Positions 1 to 10,782 of a stretch of 64,000 nt of DNA are shown here, piece after piece. The DNA lies in assembly GCF_050003625.1 (NCBI RefSeq), contig NC_134400.1:62992241-63056240 (forward strand), written 5' to 3'. The notes below the pieces were generated by a model. That model did no database searches and was not told the origin of the DNA. It saw only the letters and a program-made list of their open reading frames with translations. This DNA comes from Haematobia irritans. Its lineage: Eukaryota > Arthropoda > Insecta > Diptera > Muscidae. The position numbers were made by a program, and so were the translations under genes. Every line of letters begins with the position of its first letter. Position 1 is the first letter of the stretch.

Positions 1-65
1 TATTCTTTAAAAACCAAAATTTAATTGCGTTTTTATTTGTTTTCCCCCTCACTAATAAATTATTT
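1..65 (+). repeat. 3' part of the 5' LTR of BEL copy A
   Basis: These bases match 10953-11016 with only a few differences. The match is lost after about base 65. This could be the true LTR end or a later truncation of the 3' copy. The upstream part of this LTR lies outside the window. Confidence 0.7.
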
Positions 66-408
66 TATCTAATTCCCCGCCTTTCCATAGGTTCTTCAAA
101 CCGGATTAAACCGCCCGAGATTCAAAATAAAATAATTTATCATTGAGCTTCTCTTTTTAGAGCCCGAAAATCCATTGGATATATTTGGTATTTTTGCCCC
201 CTAAACTATTGGCCATTACCTTTGTTTTCCCCTAAAATAATCATCACACCAAGATAAGGTTGTTGACATTTATTAGTGGTGAAAGTAAAGTAAACAAAAG
301 TGCAAGAATATCAATAAAATAAAAGAAATAATAAATACAAAGTCACTATTTCGTTTGCCTGTGTGTTGTTGTTGTATTTTCATTTGCCCATACGCTTTGG
401 TTTCTAAC
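66..408 (+). other. BEL copy A leader, first part
   Basis: Non-coding sequence between the recognisable LTR part and the MITE cluster. It contains several CCCC-rich short runs typical of this element's leader. I could not identify the primer-binding site. No gene is seen. Confidence 0.4.
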
Positions 409-438
409 CAAAGATTATAGATTTGAGGAAGATGGGAG

Positions 439-787
439 CAAAGATTATAGATTTGAGGAAGATGGGAGATCGGCTTGCGTCATACCAAATGTTGCATTTA
501 CCAGATTAGTTTAATACATGTTTGTAATCTTTTAGTTGTTTTTCGTTTTTATTTTTTAAATGAAAAATGTAATTTTCTTAATGGAACAAAGTTAAATTTT
601 AGGCAACAACAAAAAGATTACATTTTCCCCTTTATGGAAATTTATTTCGTGCTCTTAATTTATTTTTATTTGCATTTTAATGCTATGTCAATACTTGTCG
701 TATACGCGTTTGGTTCGAGTATTAAACTAATGTGGTAAATGGTTTGATGTGTTCAGTAGCCAATCTCTTCCTCTTCTATAATCTTTG
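439..787. mobile_element. hAT-type MITE M1, copy inserted in the outer copy's left end
   Basis: The 349-bp element begins CAAAGATTATAG and ends CTATAATCTTTG. It is flanked by the exact 8-bp duplication GATGGGAG at 431-438 and 788-795. The duplicated bases are part of the terminal repeat of the host MITE, so the family has inserted into itself. Confidence 0.85.
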
Positions 788-1032
788 GATGGGAGATTGG
801 CTTGCGTCATACCAAATGTTGCATTTACCAGATTAGTTTAATACATGTTTGTAATCTTTTAGTTGTTTTTCGTTTTTATTTTTTAAATGAAAATTTTAAT
901 TTTCTTAATGAAACTATGTTAAATTTTAGACAACAACAAAAAAAATTACATTTTCCCCTTTATGGAAATTTATTTCGTGCTCTTAATTTCTTTTTATTTG
1001 CATTTTAATGCTATGTCAATACTTGTCGTATA

Positions 1033-1385
1033 CAAAGATAATAAAAGAGGAAGATGGGAGATTGGCTTACGTCATACCAAATGTTGCATTTACCAGATTA
1101 GTTTAATACATGTTTGTAACCTTTTAGTTGTTTTTAGTTTTTATTTTTGAAATGAAAAATTTAATTTTCTTAATGAAAGAATGATAAATTTTAGGCAACA
1201 ACAAAAAAAATTACATTTTCCCCTTTATGGAAATTTATTTCGTGCTCTTAATTTCTTTTTATGTGCATTTTAATGCTATGTCAATACTTGTCGTATACGC
1301 GTTTGGTTCGAGTATTAAACTAATGTGGTAAATGGTTTGATGTGCTCAGTAGCCAATCTCCCATCTTCGTCTTTTATTATCTTTG
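1033..1385. mobile_element. hAT-type MITE M1, copy inserted in the outer copy's interior
   Basis: The 353-bp element begins CAAAGATAATAAAAG and ends CTTTTATTATCTTTG. It is flanked by the exact 8-bp duplication GTCGTATA at 1025-1032 and 1386-1393. The outer copy resumes on both sides with the same sequence found inside the other copies. Confidence 0.87.
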
Positions 1386-1481
1386 GTCGTATACGCGTTT
1401 GGTTCGAGTATTAAACTAATGTGGTAAATGGTTTGATGTGCTCAGTAGCCAATCTCCCATCTTCCTCTTCTATAATCTTTG

Positions 1482-2065
1482 ATTACCCCCACTCCCGTCT
1501 CTCTTATCAAGTAGTGTGGTTGACTGTTATACGTACATACGTGTGTGTGTTGCATTCAATTGTTGTTGCATTGCATGTTCGAGTGAGTTGTAACTGAACA
1601 TTGCACAGTGGGCCCGATAGGAACAAAAGTTGTTCATTAAATAATTTTGAAAATTATTTTACATTGAAAAATAAATATTCAAATTAATTATTTTAATTGA
1701 TTAATTATTGGAAAATATTGCAAGTAAAAGGCAATTGTGACTGTTCCGTATAATAAATAATAGTGATATCGAACTAACCCCGTAGTTGCGCCCGTTTGAA
1801 ATATTTTTGATTCTTGCACATTGTATCATATACTAATACGTAGTTTTGTTGCACAGTGGTGTTGGTAAGACCAAAATTGGAATATTTTTTAATTTATGAA
1901 AAATATTCAAACACATTAAATATTTGTTTATTGCCAATAATAAATAAATTTCGTCGCTTTTTGAATACCATTTACGTTTGTTGTTGGAATCGTGTTCTAC
2001 AACCCCGGTTTTTTATTCCGAATTAATTATTTTTACTCGAAATTTGAATTTTATTGAAATTAATA
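1482..2065 (+). other. BEL copy A leader, second part
   Basis: AT-rich non-coding sequence up to the gag start codon. It includes a GTGTGTGT run near 1541. No ORF, tRNA or further terminal repeat was recognised. Confidence 0.4.
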
Positions 2066-2958
2066 ATGTCTGATATCAAGAATTTGATTAAAAGCGCAGA
2101 CCGCTTAATTGATTTGGATATGTTCGTGACTTCTCTCAAAGAGGAGGATCACACCGTCCACAGCCTCAATATTCATAAGCATGAAATTATTCGACTTTGG
2201 GAGAATTTCCGTGAAATTTATGAGGAATTGTGTGACACAATGGGTTCTAGTGACGATATTGCCAAAGTTAAGGAAAAATATATCGCGACATATAAGACGT
2301 ATGTGCGTGGACTAGCCCTTATTGAGTGTTTAATTGAAAAGCTCAATGCGAAGAAGAAGTCTTCTAGTTCATCCCTTCCAATTCACCTTCCCCCTTGTGA
2401 TACTGAGATTTTTTCTGGTGATTATAAATCGTAGCCCACGTTTAGAGATATGTTCTCTGCCCTATATAAAGATAATGAACACATCAGTAACATTCAGAAA
2501 ATGTATTATCTGATGCAAAAGACGGAAGGTGAAGCCCGTGATATTATGAAGACATGTCCGATTACTAATGAGGGTTTTCAGATGGCCTATAATATTTCGA
2601 CATCTGGTCCGAGTTATGTTAAAAAGCCTACTAGCCCAAAGCGAAAGTCAAGTACTAATAGTAATGGTAATAGAAGTTTTAAGAGCTTCGCTACGACTGT
2701 ACCATCTAATCCTCAGTAGAAATGTCCTCTTTGTTCCGAATCGCATCCCCTTCGATTATGCGAGTAATTTCTTCGAACAATCGATTGGAAACCGTCAAAC
2801 GACTCAAATGTTGCACAAATTGTCTAGCATCGTCGCACACTTTTAGCAATTGTAAGAGCTCGAATATATGTTTCTTCTGCAAACAAAGACATCAATCTCA
2901 CTTGCATAGAAGGGAATCTTCAACACAAGTAAGTCAAGATTCGAGCTCACGACCTTGA
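2066..2958 (+). pseudogene. gag: BEL copy A gag (DUF1759-like region and zinc knuckle), broken
   Basis: Gag packages the element's RNA. The ATG at 2066 is the first true start; upstream codons in frame are non-ATG. The frame runs to a TAG at 2432-2434, then continues in the same frame from 2435 to 2719 and shifts to another frame. The segment around 2395-2535 resembles the conserved DUF1759 region of BEL elements. The part between ~2575 and ~2620 looks much shorter than usual, suggesting an internal deletion. At ~2800-2930 closely spaced Cys and His residues, including the pairs CTNC and CFFC, form the zinc-knuckle region. With at least one stop and a frameshift, it cannot give a full Gag. 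Confidence 0.75.
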
Positions 2959-3139
2959 ATGATCCGCGATATGGGAAATCCAGCCCGATCAGCTTCTGAG
3001 GATGTTCCTTCTACATCAGAGGCTGCCCGTTCGTTGCAAACTTTTGCAACTGCTATGGAAACATCACAGTTTTCTACAGTTCTTATGGGAACTACTGTGG
3101 TAGAATTGTGTTGTCATGGCGTAAAGTGTTCGGCTAGAG
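2959..3139 (+). pseudogene. pol: BEL copy A protease region, upstream part
   Basis: This reading frame leads to the retropepsin active site and stops abruptly at 3139, where the GC-rich hAT element starts. The protease resumes at 6803 beyond that element. At the resumption the active-site triplet reads Asp-Pro-Ala rather than the usual Asp-Ser/Thr-Gly, so the protease would be dead even without the insertion. Confidence 0.7.
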
Positions 3140-3275
3140 CAGGGATCCGGAGCGGTCCATTTTTTTCGCTCCGCTCCGCTCCCGCTCCGGAGAAAAGAAA
3201 AACGCTCCGCTCCACGCTCCGCTCCGAGAAAAAAAATGGCTCCGCTCCGCTCCACGCTCCGCTCCTCTTCGAGAA
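3140..3275 (+). repeat. Left GC-rich subterminal array of hAT family H1
   Basis: About 130 bp made of many near copies of CGCTCC/GGAGCG on both strands, in otherwise AT-rich DNA. The same array ends the second copy at ~63680-63814, and a truncated version lies at 58468-58575. Dense short subterminal motifs are usual transposase-binding sites in hAT elements; that role is inferred here. Confidence 0.8.
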
Positions 3276-3662
3276 AATTATAGTATATTATATAATTATA
3301 TAATCTGAACCAATTTGCATAATATTTTGCGGGTTTAATTAATACCACAAAAGGTTACCTTGTGCAAAATTTGAGAAAGATCAGTTAAGAAATGAGGCCT
3401 CTACGGTCAAAAATAAGGTTATTAGGGGCGAATTTTTCAAAATCGGGCGATACATACATGGGAGCTATATCTACATCTGAACCGATTTCGATGAAATTTT
3501 GCACATACCGTTAGTACTATAGTGGACTGGATCTAGCCAACTTTGAGTAAGATCGGTTAGTAAATAAGGGTTCTATGGCCAAATTTGGGAAAATCGGGCT
3601 ATACATATATATGAGAACTATATCTAAATCTGAACCGATTTCGATGATATTTCGCACATATA

Positions 3663-4238
3663 CCCAGCAAAAAAATTTGGAAGTTCTTCCAAATGCACAA
3701 CTTTAAAAGCACTTCCAGAAGATGCACTCCCAATGATGTTCTTTATTTTAACTACCCAGGAAGTTCTTTTAATTCAATTTTTTATATCTTGGTTTTTTCA
3801 TACTTTTAATAGGTGATTTAAAGTTTTTTGTTTCAAATAGGTTAAAACCAGAGTAAGAATTCATAAAATGGTACAAATCATTTAAATTTTGTCGAAAAAA
3901 ATGCTAAATCCAATCTGAAAAAATTGTGAATTTTTGAAAATATTTGAGGTTTTGAGACGTTTCCGACAAGCGTTAGAATCCATTAAAAATTATAAAAAAT
4001 TATAAAAATGATTTATTTCACAAAATATCACAGAATTTTTTAATTTACATCCAAAACATTGAATTTGGATCACACCTAAAGAAGTGATGCAAATTCAGTG
4101 CAACGGCTGTTGAAATGGAGGACTTCTGTCCTATGACAAGCCCATGTTAAATTCATCGCTTCTGCGTCAATTTTGTACCACTTCCGGATCCAAAAAGAAC
4201 ATTTTCATTACTTTTTTGGCGACGCTTTTTTTGCTGGG
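3663..4238. mobile_element. TA-flanked MITE (Tc1/mariner-type) inside hAT H1
   Basis: The 576-bp element begins CCCAGCAAAAAAA and ends TTTTTTTGCTGGG, with TA on both sides (3661-3662, 4239-4240). The sequence around it matches an uninterrupted relative near 63530-63560, which supports a TA target duplication. No transposase is encoded. Confidence 0.78.
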
Positions 4239-4599
4239 TAGTTATTGCTATAGTAGATTACATTTAGCAAACTTTGAGTAAGATCGGTTGATAAATAAGG
4301 GTTTTATTGCAATATTTAGAAAAATCGGGCGGTACATATATATGGGAGCTATAGCTAAATCTGGGAAAATCGGGCGATATTTATATATGAGAACTATATC
4401 TAAATCTGAACCGATTTGGATGAAATTTTGCAGACTTGAAGGGCGATGGAAAAGATTACCTTTTGCCGTTTGAAAGAAAAGCGCAACGTGACCCCATTTG
4501 TCGAAATCGGGCGATACATATATATGGGAGCTGTATCTAAATTTGATCCGATTTCTTCGTCCTTGTGCCCAAAAAACTCCCTGTACCAAATTTCATCAA

Positions 4600-4810
4600 A
4601 ATCGGTTAATAATTGCGACTGGAATCCTGTGAACAAAAAATACATGGACAGACGGACGGACGGACACCAAGCGCTAGATCGACTCAGGAGGTGATTCTGA
4701 GTCGATCGGTAGATATTTTATGGGGTCTAAAATCAATATTTCTGGTAGGCACATTTTTTGGCCGATCAAACTTATTATACCCTAACCACTATGTGGTTTA
4801 GGGTACAATG
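4600..4810 (+). repeat. Dispersed repeat with GGAC run and palindromic end
   Basis: It includes GACGGACGGACGGAC near 4650, a palindrome around GATTCTGAGTCGATC, and a closing hairpin (CCTAACCACTATGTGGTTTAGGG at ~4780-4803). The same block occurs in reverse at ~62995-63165 in the second hAT copy, so it belongs to the element interior. No coding role is supported. Confidence 0.6.
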
Positions 4811-4819
4811 ACTTTAAAA

Positions 4820-6352
4820 CAATGTGTTAAAACATTTTATTAATTTTGAAGATTTTTTCAGAAATATTAAATCCATTTTGACTTCATTAAAACAAAATTT
4901 TCATTCATGTTAGGATACACATTTTTATGTCGAATCATTTAGCTATAAGGATAAACAGACTTCATTGAAAAGTTTAGAGACTTTTAGACAAGGAAAAACT
5001 TTTTTTCAGAGAAATACGTCTTCTATTCTAAGCAAAATTCGTATTTGAAGCATGTGAAGTATTTGGCCTCCCGACAATATTCTTTGCGGTGCACCATCTA
5101 CTATTTAATATGTGATAGAAACCAAATTTATGAAAATGGACCAAAATGGACCAAATTCTGTTTGGTCCGACCATCGGACCAAATTCAAAAATTAGAAATC
5201 TTTTGGACCAATTTTGGTCCGATCGGACCAAAACGGCAACGCTGATTGGAATTGAAAGTCTATACACAGAGTAGAAGTAACTACTCTCCGAAAGTTTTTT
5301 TTTTGGTTTTGCAACAGACGTAGAGAAGAGGTTTTGTTATATTTGTAATGTGTGAGTGTATGTTTATGTTTGCAACAACCTCCATCGAAATCAGCCCGTG
5401 GTATACCTACGAATATTCTTACTCAGATCTAGTGTTACCTAATTTCGCTTTTTTCCCTTTATTGTAAAAATACATTTTCGAACAGCGTTTTTAAGAAATG
5501 TTCGTTCTCAAAAAAAGTAGACATGCAATAATACAAATGAAGTCATTAGTTTTCAATGTGAGAAAAAATTAAAATAAATGTATATGCGCACATTTTTCAA
5601 CCAAAATTGAAACTATCCATAATTTTAATTAAATTTTCGATAACTAATATCAGAAATAAGAGAATGCTAGGATATAGTACAATAGTAAAGCAAATATGAA
5701 TGTCCTTACACTGAAAAAAAGCATGCCCGGTTCCAAAGATTTTGTCTTTACTTTAACAGTTTGGGTATTAATTCCGAGCCAAAGAAGGAGAATACAAGTA
5801 AGAATACTTTAAAGACGCAATTCTTTTTTAAATTTCGGGGTTATGTACTTGCTTCTAGGAAGCAAATGTTAATTTTTCATTTTTTTAGATTTTTTTTCGT
5901 CAGTTGTTATCAAAATCCTTTAAAAACGAGTTAACGAAAATTTTTTTCCGTATTGAGACTCGATTTCCAGTAGAAATTATGCTATGTTTCAAGTAAAAAG
6001 CGTCTTTAAAATAAAGTGTTGAAAAACATGTCTTATTTTTTACCGATTTTTTGCTTTGTAGGCAAGATGCAAAAGGAAACAAATTTAAAGACAATTTTAT
6101 TAATTTTAAAGAATTTTTCTTAATTATTAAAGTCACGCTGACCTTACCTCAAAAATTGTATCTTTCATGTTATGATACACATTTTTAAGTAAAATCACTT
6201 AATTATAAGGACATTACAACTTCATTCAAAAGTTTATTGACATTTGGACAAGGAAAAAACTTTATTTTAGAGAAATGCGTCTTCCATGTTAAGCAAAATT
6301 TGCATTCTTATTCTAAGGACATGAAATCTTTGACTTCACGACAATATTTTTT
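4820..6352 (+). repeat. Diverged direct duplication inside hAT H1
   Basis: About 270 bp at 4820-5095 recur, diverged, at 6090-6352; both include the phrase around ATGATACACATTTTT and GACAAGGAAAAA. The spacer 5100-6080 is AT-rich and holds only short unsupported frames. The second hAT copy also carries matching pieces, at ~62500-62700 and ~62930-63000. Confidence 0.6.
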
Positions 6353-6685
6353 TCAGAAAACTAAAAAATTAAATATAAATAAGATATTTTAATTGCATTT
6401 ATTTGACGTTCATTACAAACATCTTTGTAGTAATACGGGATTAAATTGATCGAAAGTACTATTGTTACTTTTACAACACATGCTAGAGATATATTTTGAC
6501 ATTTGCCATTTTTGAAACCAATTACTAAAAAAACACGTTGTGTTTTTCCCAATGTACGTACGTACAAAAATACATATCGTACATTTTAAACGTTTACTCA
6601 CACTACGCTAAGTACTAGCTATATTTGAAATTACCTACACAGTGTAATTTCAAAGTTACACATTTCATTCAAGTAATATTTTATT

Positions 6686-6802
6686 CGGAGCGGAGCGGTT
6701 TTTCATTTGGAAACCGCTCCGCTCCCGCTCCGCTCCGGATTTTAGAGATGCCGCTCCCGCTCCGGCAAAAAAGGGCTTGCTCCGCTCCGCTCCGGATCCC
6801 TG
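6686..6802 (+). repeat. Right GC-rich subterminal array of hAT family H1
   Basis: Alternating GGAGCG and CGCTCC motifs fill the right end and close with the terminal repeat CCGCTCCGGATCCCTG. Its reverse complement forms the left end of the second copy at 62155-62275. Confidence 0.8.
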
Positions 6803-8135
6803 GGCTAGAGCATTGATCGATCCTGCCTCGCAAGCAACTTTCATTTCCCGAAAGTTGCAAAAGATACTTGCTTTGCCGATATTCCCAGTTACTTCTGCGA
6901 ATATTGTTGGCCTAAACGACACGATATCGGCGAAGTCTACTAATGTTTGTAGGATCTCATTGTGCTCCCCTATTGACCCAACTTTTGAGCTGTCGACAGA
7001 TGCGTATGACAAATTAACTGGTCGTTTGCCAACTTATTCATTGTCACAGCTATTAGATGTAAACCTGCCCGAGATCACAATGTGTGATCTAAAATGTTCT
7101 CATATGGACCTTTTACTGGGTGGTGACATATATTCTCGGATAATGCATACTGATGTTCATAAGCACCCTAATGGTGACCTTATTGCCCAGAAATCAGTTT
7201 TCGGTTGGATCGTGACTGGCAAAGTCACCCAAACCAAGCCCCTACAGTCGGTGGTATCATTTTACAACCACATGGAGTTGAATGATCAACTTGCTAGGTT
7301 TTGGGAAATCGAAGATGTACCGAAAGTATGCACTATGTCAGAAGAGGATAGATGGTGTGAAGAATTATACCTTCGAACGGCTTATCGTAATGATAATGGT
7401 CGATATGTTGTTTCACTGCCTTTTAAGCGTGATTTGAAACTTGGTTTGTCCCGAAATAATGCCATTTCTCAATTTAAGCGAAATGAGTCGCGGTTAATGA
7501 GAAATCCCGAGCTGAAGATTCAGTATGACAGGGTACTACAAGAGTACGCTGATTTGGGACAAATGGTCATGGTTGATGAGAATCAGGTAAATTCTTCTGA
7601 TACTGTGTATTATTTACCCCATCACGCTGTTTTCAAGCCTGACAGCGCCACCACTAAATTACGTGTGGTATTTAATGCTTCCAGCCTCACTTCTAATGGC
7701 GTTAGTCTTAATAACGTATTGTATACTGGACCCGTTCTACAAGCAAATCTAATTGTTTTGATTCTCCGATGGAGATTATTTAGATTTGTCTTCAATGCTG
7801 ACATCGAGAAGATGTATAGACAAATTCTGATTCACCCCGATCAAGCGTCATATCAGCGAATTGTTTTCCGTTTAGCCCCTGATGATGTGATTCGAGATTT
7901 CGAATTGAACACGGTCACATTTGGTGTGAACTGTGCCCCATATTTAGCTATTCGGACCCTACTTAAACTGGCTGATGACGTTGAGGGTGAGTTCCCGACT
8001 GCTGCGGAGATAATACGTTCGCAGATGTATGTCGATGACATTTTGGCAGGAGCTCACAGTTTAGATGATGCCATGAAGAGCCGTGATGAACTTACAGAAG
8101 TTCTAGGTTCTGCTGGGTTTAATCTAAAACATTAG
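6803..8135 (+). pseudogene. pol: BEL copy A pol: protease remainder and reverse transcriptase
   Basis: This frame begins with the downstream half of the retropepsin (Asp-Pro-Ala-Ser at the active site), then the region ending VFGWIVTGK that precedes RT in BEL elements. RT follows: RVVFNAS and the FNADIEKMY segment (motif A aspartate), then MYVDD at ~8025-8040 (motif C). The frame ends at a TAG at 8133, after which the downstream part continues in another frame. RT would copy element RNA to DNA. The disrupted protease and frame changes make it non-functional. Confidence 0.82.
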
Positions 8136-9238
8136 AAAATGGACTTCTAATGTGCAAGGCCTTTTGTTAGATTTACCCCCGAATATTTATTGAATAATGA
8201 TTTTTTGAATATTTCCAATGAGAGTACCGCCAAGATTCTGGGTTTACGTTGGAACGCTGGAAAAGATGTTTTCTTTTTCAAGCTGGTTTCAGCCCCTACT
8301 AGATCTTCCGTCACCAAACGAGCTGTTTTGTCTGAGATTGCTAAATTGTTTGACCCAGCCGGTTGGCTGGCCCCTAAGATTATAGTTGCTAAGATTATAA
8401 TGCAACAAATTTGGAAAGACAAAACAGATTGGGACGATGTTTGAAACCCATGACTCTGAATAGATGGTTTGCGTTTTTGGACGACTATAGTGAAATCGAA
8501 CGGATAGAGATCCCCCGATGGGTTAGTTTCAGCCCAGACCACGAATTTCAGCTTCATGCATTTTGTGATGCTTCTGAGAAAGCATATTCGGCTTCACTAT
8601 ACGTCCGAATTAAAAACGCCCCTGGTGATTATGTCACGCATCTACTGGCAGCACGAACTAAGGTAGCGCCAATCAAGGTTGAATCCTTGCCCCGTTTAGA
8701 GCTCTGCGGTGCAACTCTATTGGCGGATATGGTTGAGACTATACGCTCCGAGCTGAGTCTCCCAGAAATTGAGACATTCTATTGGACTGATTTGACAATA
8801 GTTTTGTCGTGGCTTCAGGAGCCCCCGTCCCACTGGCCTACGTTTGTTGCTAATCGAGTAGCTAACATATCTACTAAGATCGGTACTAATAATTGGCATC
8901 ATGTTCTATCACACGATAATCCCGCTGATATAGCCTCGAGAGGTTCGTCAGCGCGCGATCTTCTAACGAATAACCTATAGTGGAAAGGTCCAGCTTGGTT
9001 ATGTCGCCCTCGCTCCGAATGGCCAAAATTTACGTTTAGAATCATGACGAATCTTGAGACTAAACCGATTCGAGTCAATTTGAACCAATTATCCCCTCCT
9101 GATGATATTTTGGCCCGTTTCTCTGATTTATCCAGAGCCCTGAGAGTTTTGGCATATGTATTCAGATTCTTTCATCAGATACACCCGAAGTTTAAATCGA
9201 CACAGACGCATTCATCCTTCAATTTGGAACAGGGTTAA
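8136..9238 (+). pseudogene. pol: BEL copy A pol: RNase H region
   Basis: Two overlapping frames (8190-8444 and 8411-8980) carry the connection segment with DPAGWLAP, then the RNase H-like start FCDASEKAYSAS and the closing NPADIASRG. These are hallmarks of the BEL/Pao RNase H. A frame change near 8440 and a stop at 8978-8980 break it. A third frame, 9044-9238, continues with the linker to integrase. RNase H would remove the RNA template strand. Confidence 0.78.
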
Positions 9239-10448
9239 ATCAACTTTGTGAAAGGTCGTCTTGTTGTCCTCTGCCAGCGTCGTCATTTCCCTGAATATGT
9301 GGCGCTGGAGAACAATGCGCAGTTATCTCGAAAGAGCCCTCTGTTGAATTTCAATCCGTTTATAGATTCTCTTGGATTTATGCGGATGAATGGTAGACTT
9401 GCGCGTTCCCCTACTCTCACCTATGACGAGAGATTCCCCAAAATTCTACCCTATGATGCCCGGTTTACCAAATTGTACCTGGAGTATATTCACAGGAATA
9501 CGGTACATGGTGAAAATTCATTAATGTTGAGATTGATGAGATTAGACTGAAGAATCTCGTCAGAACAATCATCCATAATTGCCGTGCATGCGTATTGTTT
9601 CGGAAGAAAACTGTCGACCAAATTATGGCCGCTCTTCCCCCTGAGAGAACTACATTGTCTCGCCCGTTTACATGCACTGGAGTCGACTTTGCAGGCCCCT
9701 TTGATATTAAGACCTACATTGGTGGAGGTTGCCGTATCACTAAAGGATATGTGCTTGTGTTTGTCTGCTTTACTCGGTTTTTTTTTCCCGAAGAGGTTGT
9801 CCTTCTAAGATGTTTTCTGATTATGGGACATCTTTTGTGGGAGCTTCTAATGTTCCTGGCAGAGACCAAGCCCGATTTCTCGCTGAAGTGAAGCACAATC
9901 TTATTTCGCTTAACGCCTTCCAATTATTAGAAGGGAAATTTATTCCCCCTGGTGCGCCACATATGGGTGGTCTTTGGGAGGCAGGAGTTAAGAGTTTCAA
10001 GACTCATCTTAAGAAAGGTTCTCACTCTCAGAAGTTTACTTTTGAAGAGTTCAGCACTATGTTAGCCAGAATCGAGGCATGCCTTAATTCAAGGCCCCTT
10101 AGTCCTATGAGCGATAATCCGAACGATTTGGCCCCTTTAACCCCAGGACACTTCCTTATAGGTTCTGCTCTTCTCTCCCCACCGGAGCCCGACACGATAA
10201 TTGAGTCGTTAGGTTATGTGAATAGATGGCAGAAACTTAAGGTCCTTTATCACTCTTTCGCCAAACGGCGAAAGAGTGATAAAGGACCTACTTTCTACTT
10301 TCCACCAGAGTGGAAAGTAGGTAGAATCGAAAAGATCTACTTAGGCCCCGACAACAAGGTGCGAGTTGTTGACATCAGGGTAGGAAGTTGTATCATTACA
10401 AGGCCCGTTGTCAAACTCGTACTACTACCTGTTGATGAACGAAATTAA
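9239..10448 (+). pseudogene. pol: BEL copy A pol: integrase and C-terminal domain
   Basis: The N-terminal zinc-binding part lies at 9248-9550, with His residues in YIHRNTVHG. Beyond a frame break come the catalytic core start GVDFAGPF (~9680) and, in a further frame, SDYGTSF (~9818). The C-terminal domain (DUF5641-like, WKVGRIEKIYLG) ends at TAA 10446-10448. Integrase would insert the cDNA. Several frame breaks inactivate it, and the stretch 10240-10320 has been replaced by two palindromes. Confidence 0.8.
10240..10320. repeat. Two adjacent perfect palindromes in the integrase tail
   Basis: The first has 23-bp arms at 10240-10262 and 10267-10289 around a 4-base loop. The second has 11-bp arms at 10295-10305 and 10310-10320 around 4 bases. 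The frame stays open through both. BEL integrases usually have a conserved FW.RW...L-type stretch here, which is not seen. Confidence 0.85.
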
Positions 10449-10782
10449 TAACATCTTGTTTTCTTTTTGTGTGTGCTGTCCCCATTTTATTTTTCGTAGT
10501 TCCAGATATGTCTGGCCCATCCTATCGTCTCACCAACTGGCGCACTGAGGCAGAAGTAGACGTCGCCGCAATAATGGATCCCATAGGACATCGCAAAATC
10601 CAGAGATTCGCAACGAAATGACAGTGAACGATGCATCCGTGGTCATAATCCGACCCGCACCTCCAATATTTAATCAATGTTAATGTTTTTTTATTTGTAT
10701 ATTTTTTGAATGTTGAAACGAAATCTTGTTTTGTCCCCTAGCTCATGCTTGCCTCTATGTTGCATTCCTGAAAGGGGCGGGA
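10449..10782 (+). other. BEL copy A 3' untranslated region and polypurine tract
   Basis: Non-coding sequence after the integrase stop. It ends with the purine-rich GAAAGGGGCGGGA immediately before the 3' LTR, as expected for the plus-strand primer site. Confidence 0.65.

Larger units (their letters stand above)
409..1481. mobile_element. hAT-type MITE (family M1), outer copy with two self-insertions
   Basis: Its ends are inverted repeats beginning CAAAGATTATAGA and reading into GAAGATGGGAGATTGGCT. It has no coding capacity. Two further copies of the same family interrupt it, at 439-787 and 1033-1385, each with a perfect 8-bp target duplication. I could not find a duplication around the outer copy itself. 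A relative lies at 43886-44391. Confidence 0.8.
3140..6802 (+). mobile_element. Non-autonomous hAT-type element with GC-rich ends (family H1), copy 1
   Basis: Both ends carry the terminal inverted repeat CAGGGATCCGGAGCGG, and the element is flanked by the exact 8-bp duplication GGCTAGAG at 3132-3139 and 6803-6810. An 8-bp duplication and a CAGGG terminus fit hAT transposons. The interior is AT-rich, carries no transposase frame, and matches the reverse complement of 62155-63814. It sits inside the BEL protease and contains another MITE at 3663-4238. Confidence 0.9.

Noticed and set aside
3064..3348. Minus-strand protein of 94 codons over the hAT left end
   Set aside because: It crosses the BEL/hAT boundary, and its composition comes from the GC-rich repeat; it is a shadow frame.
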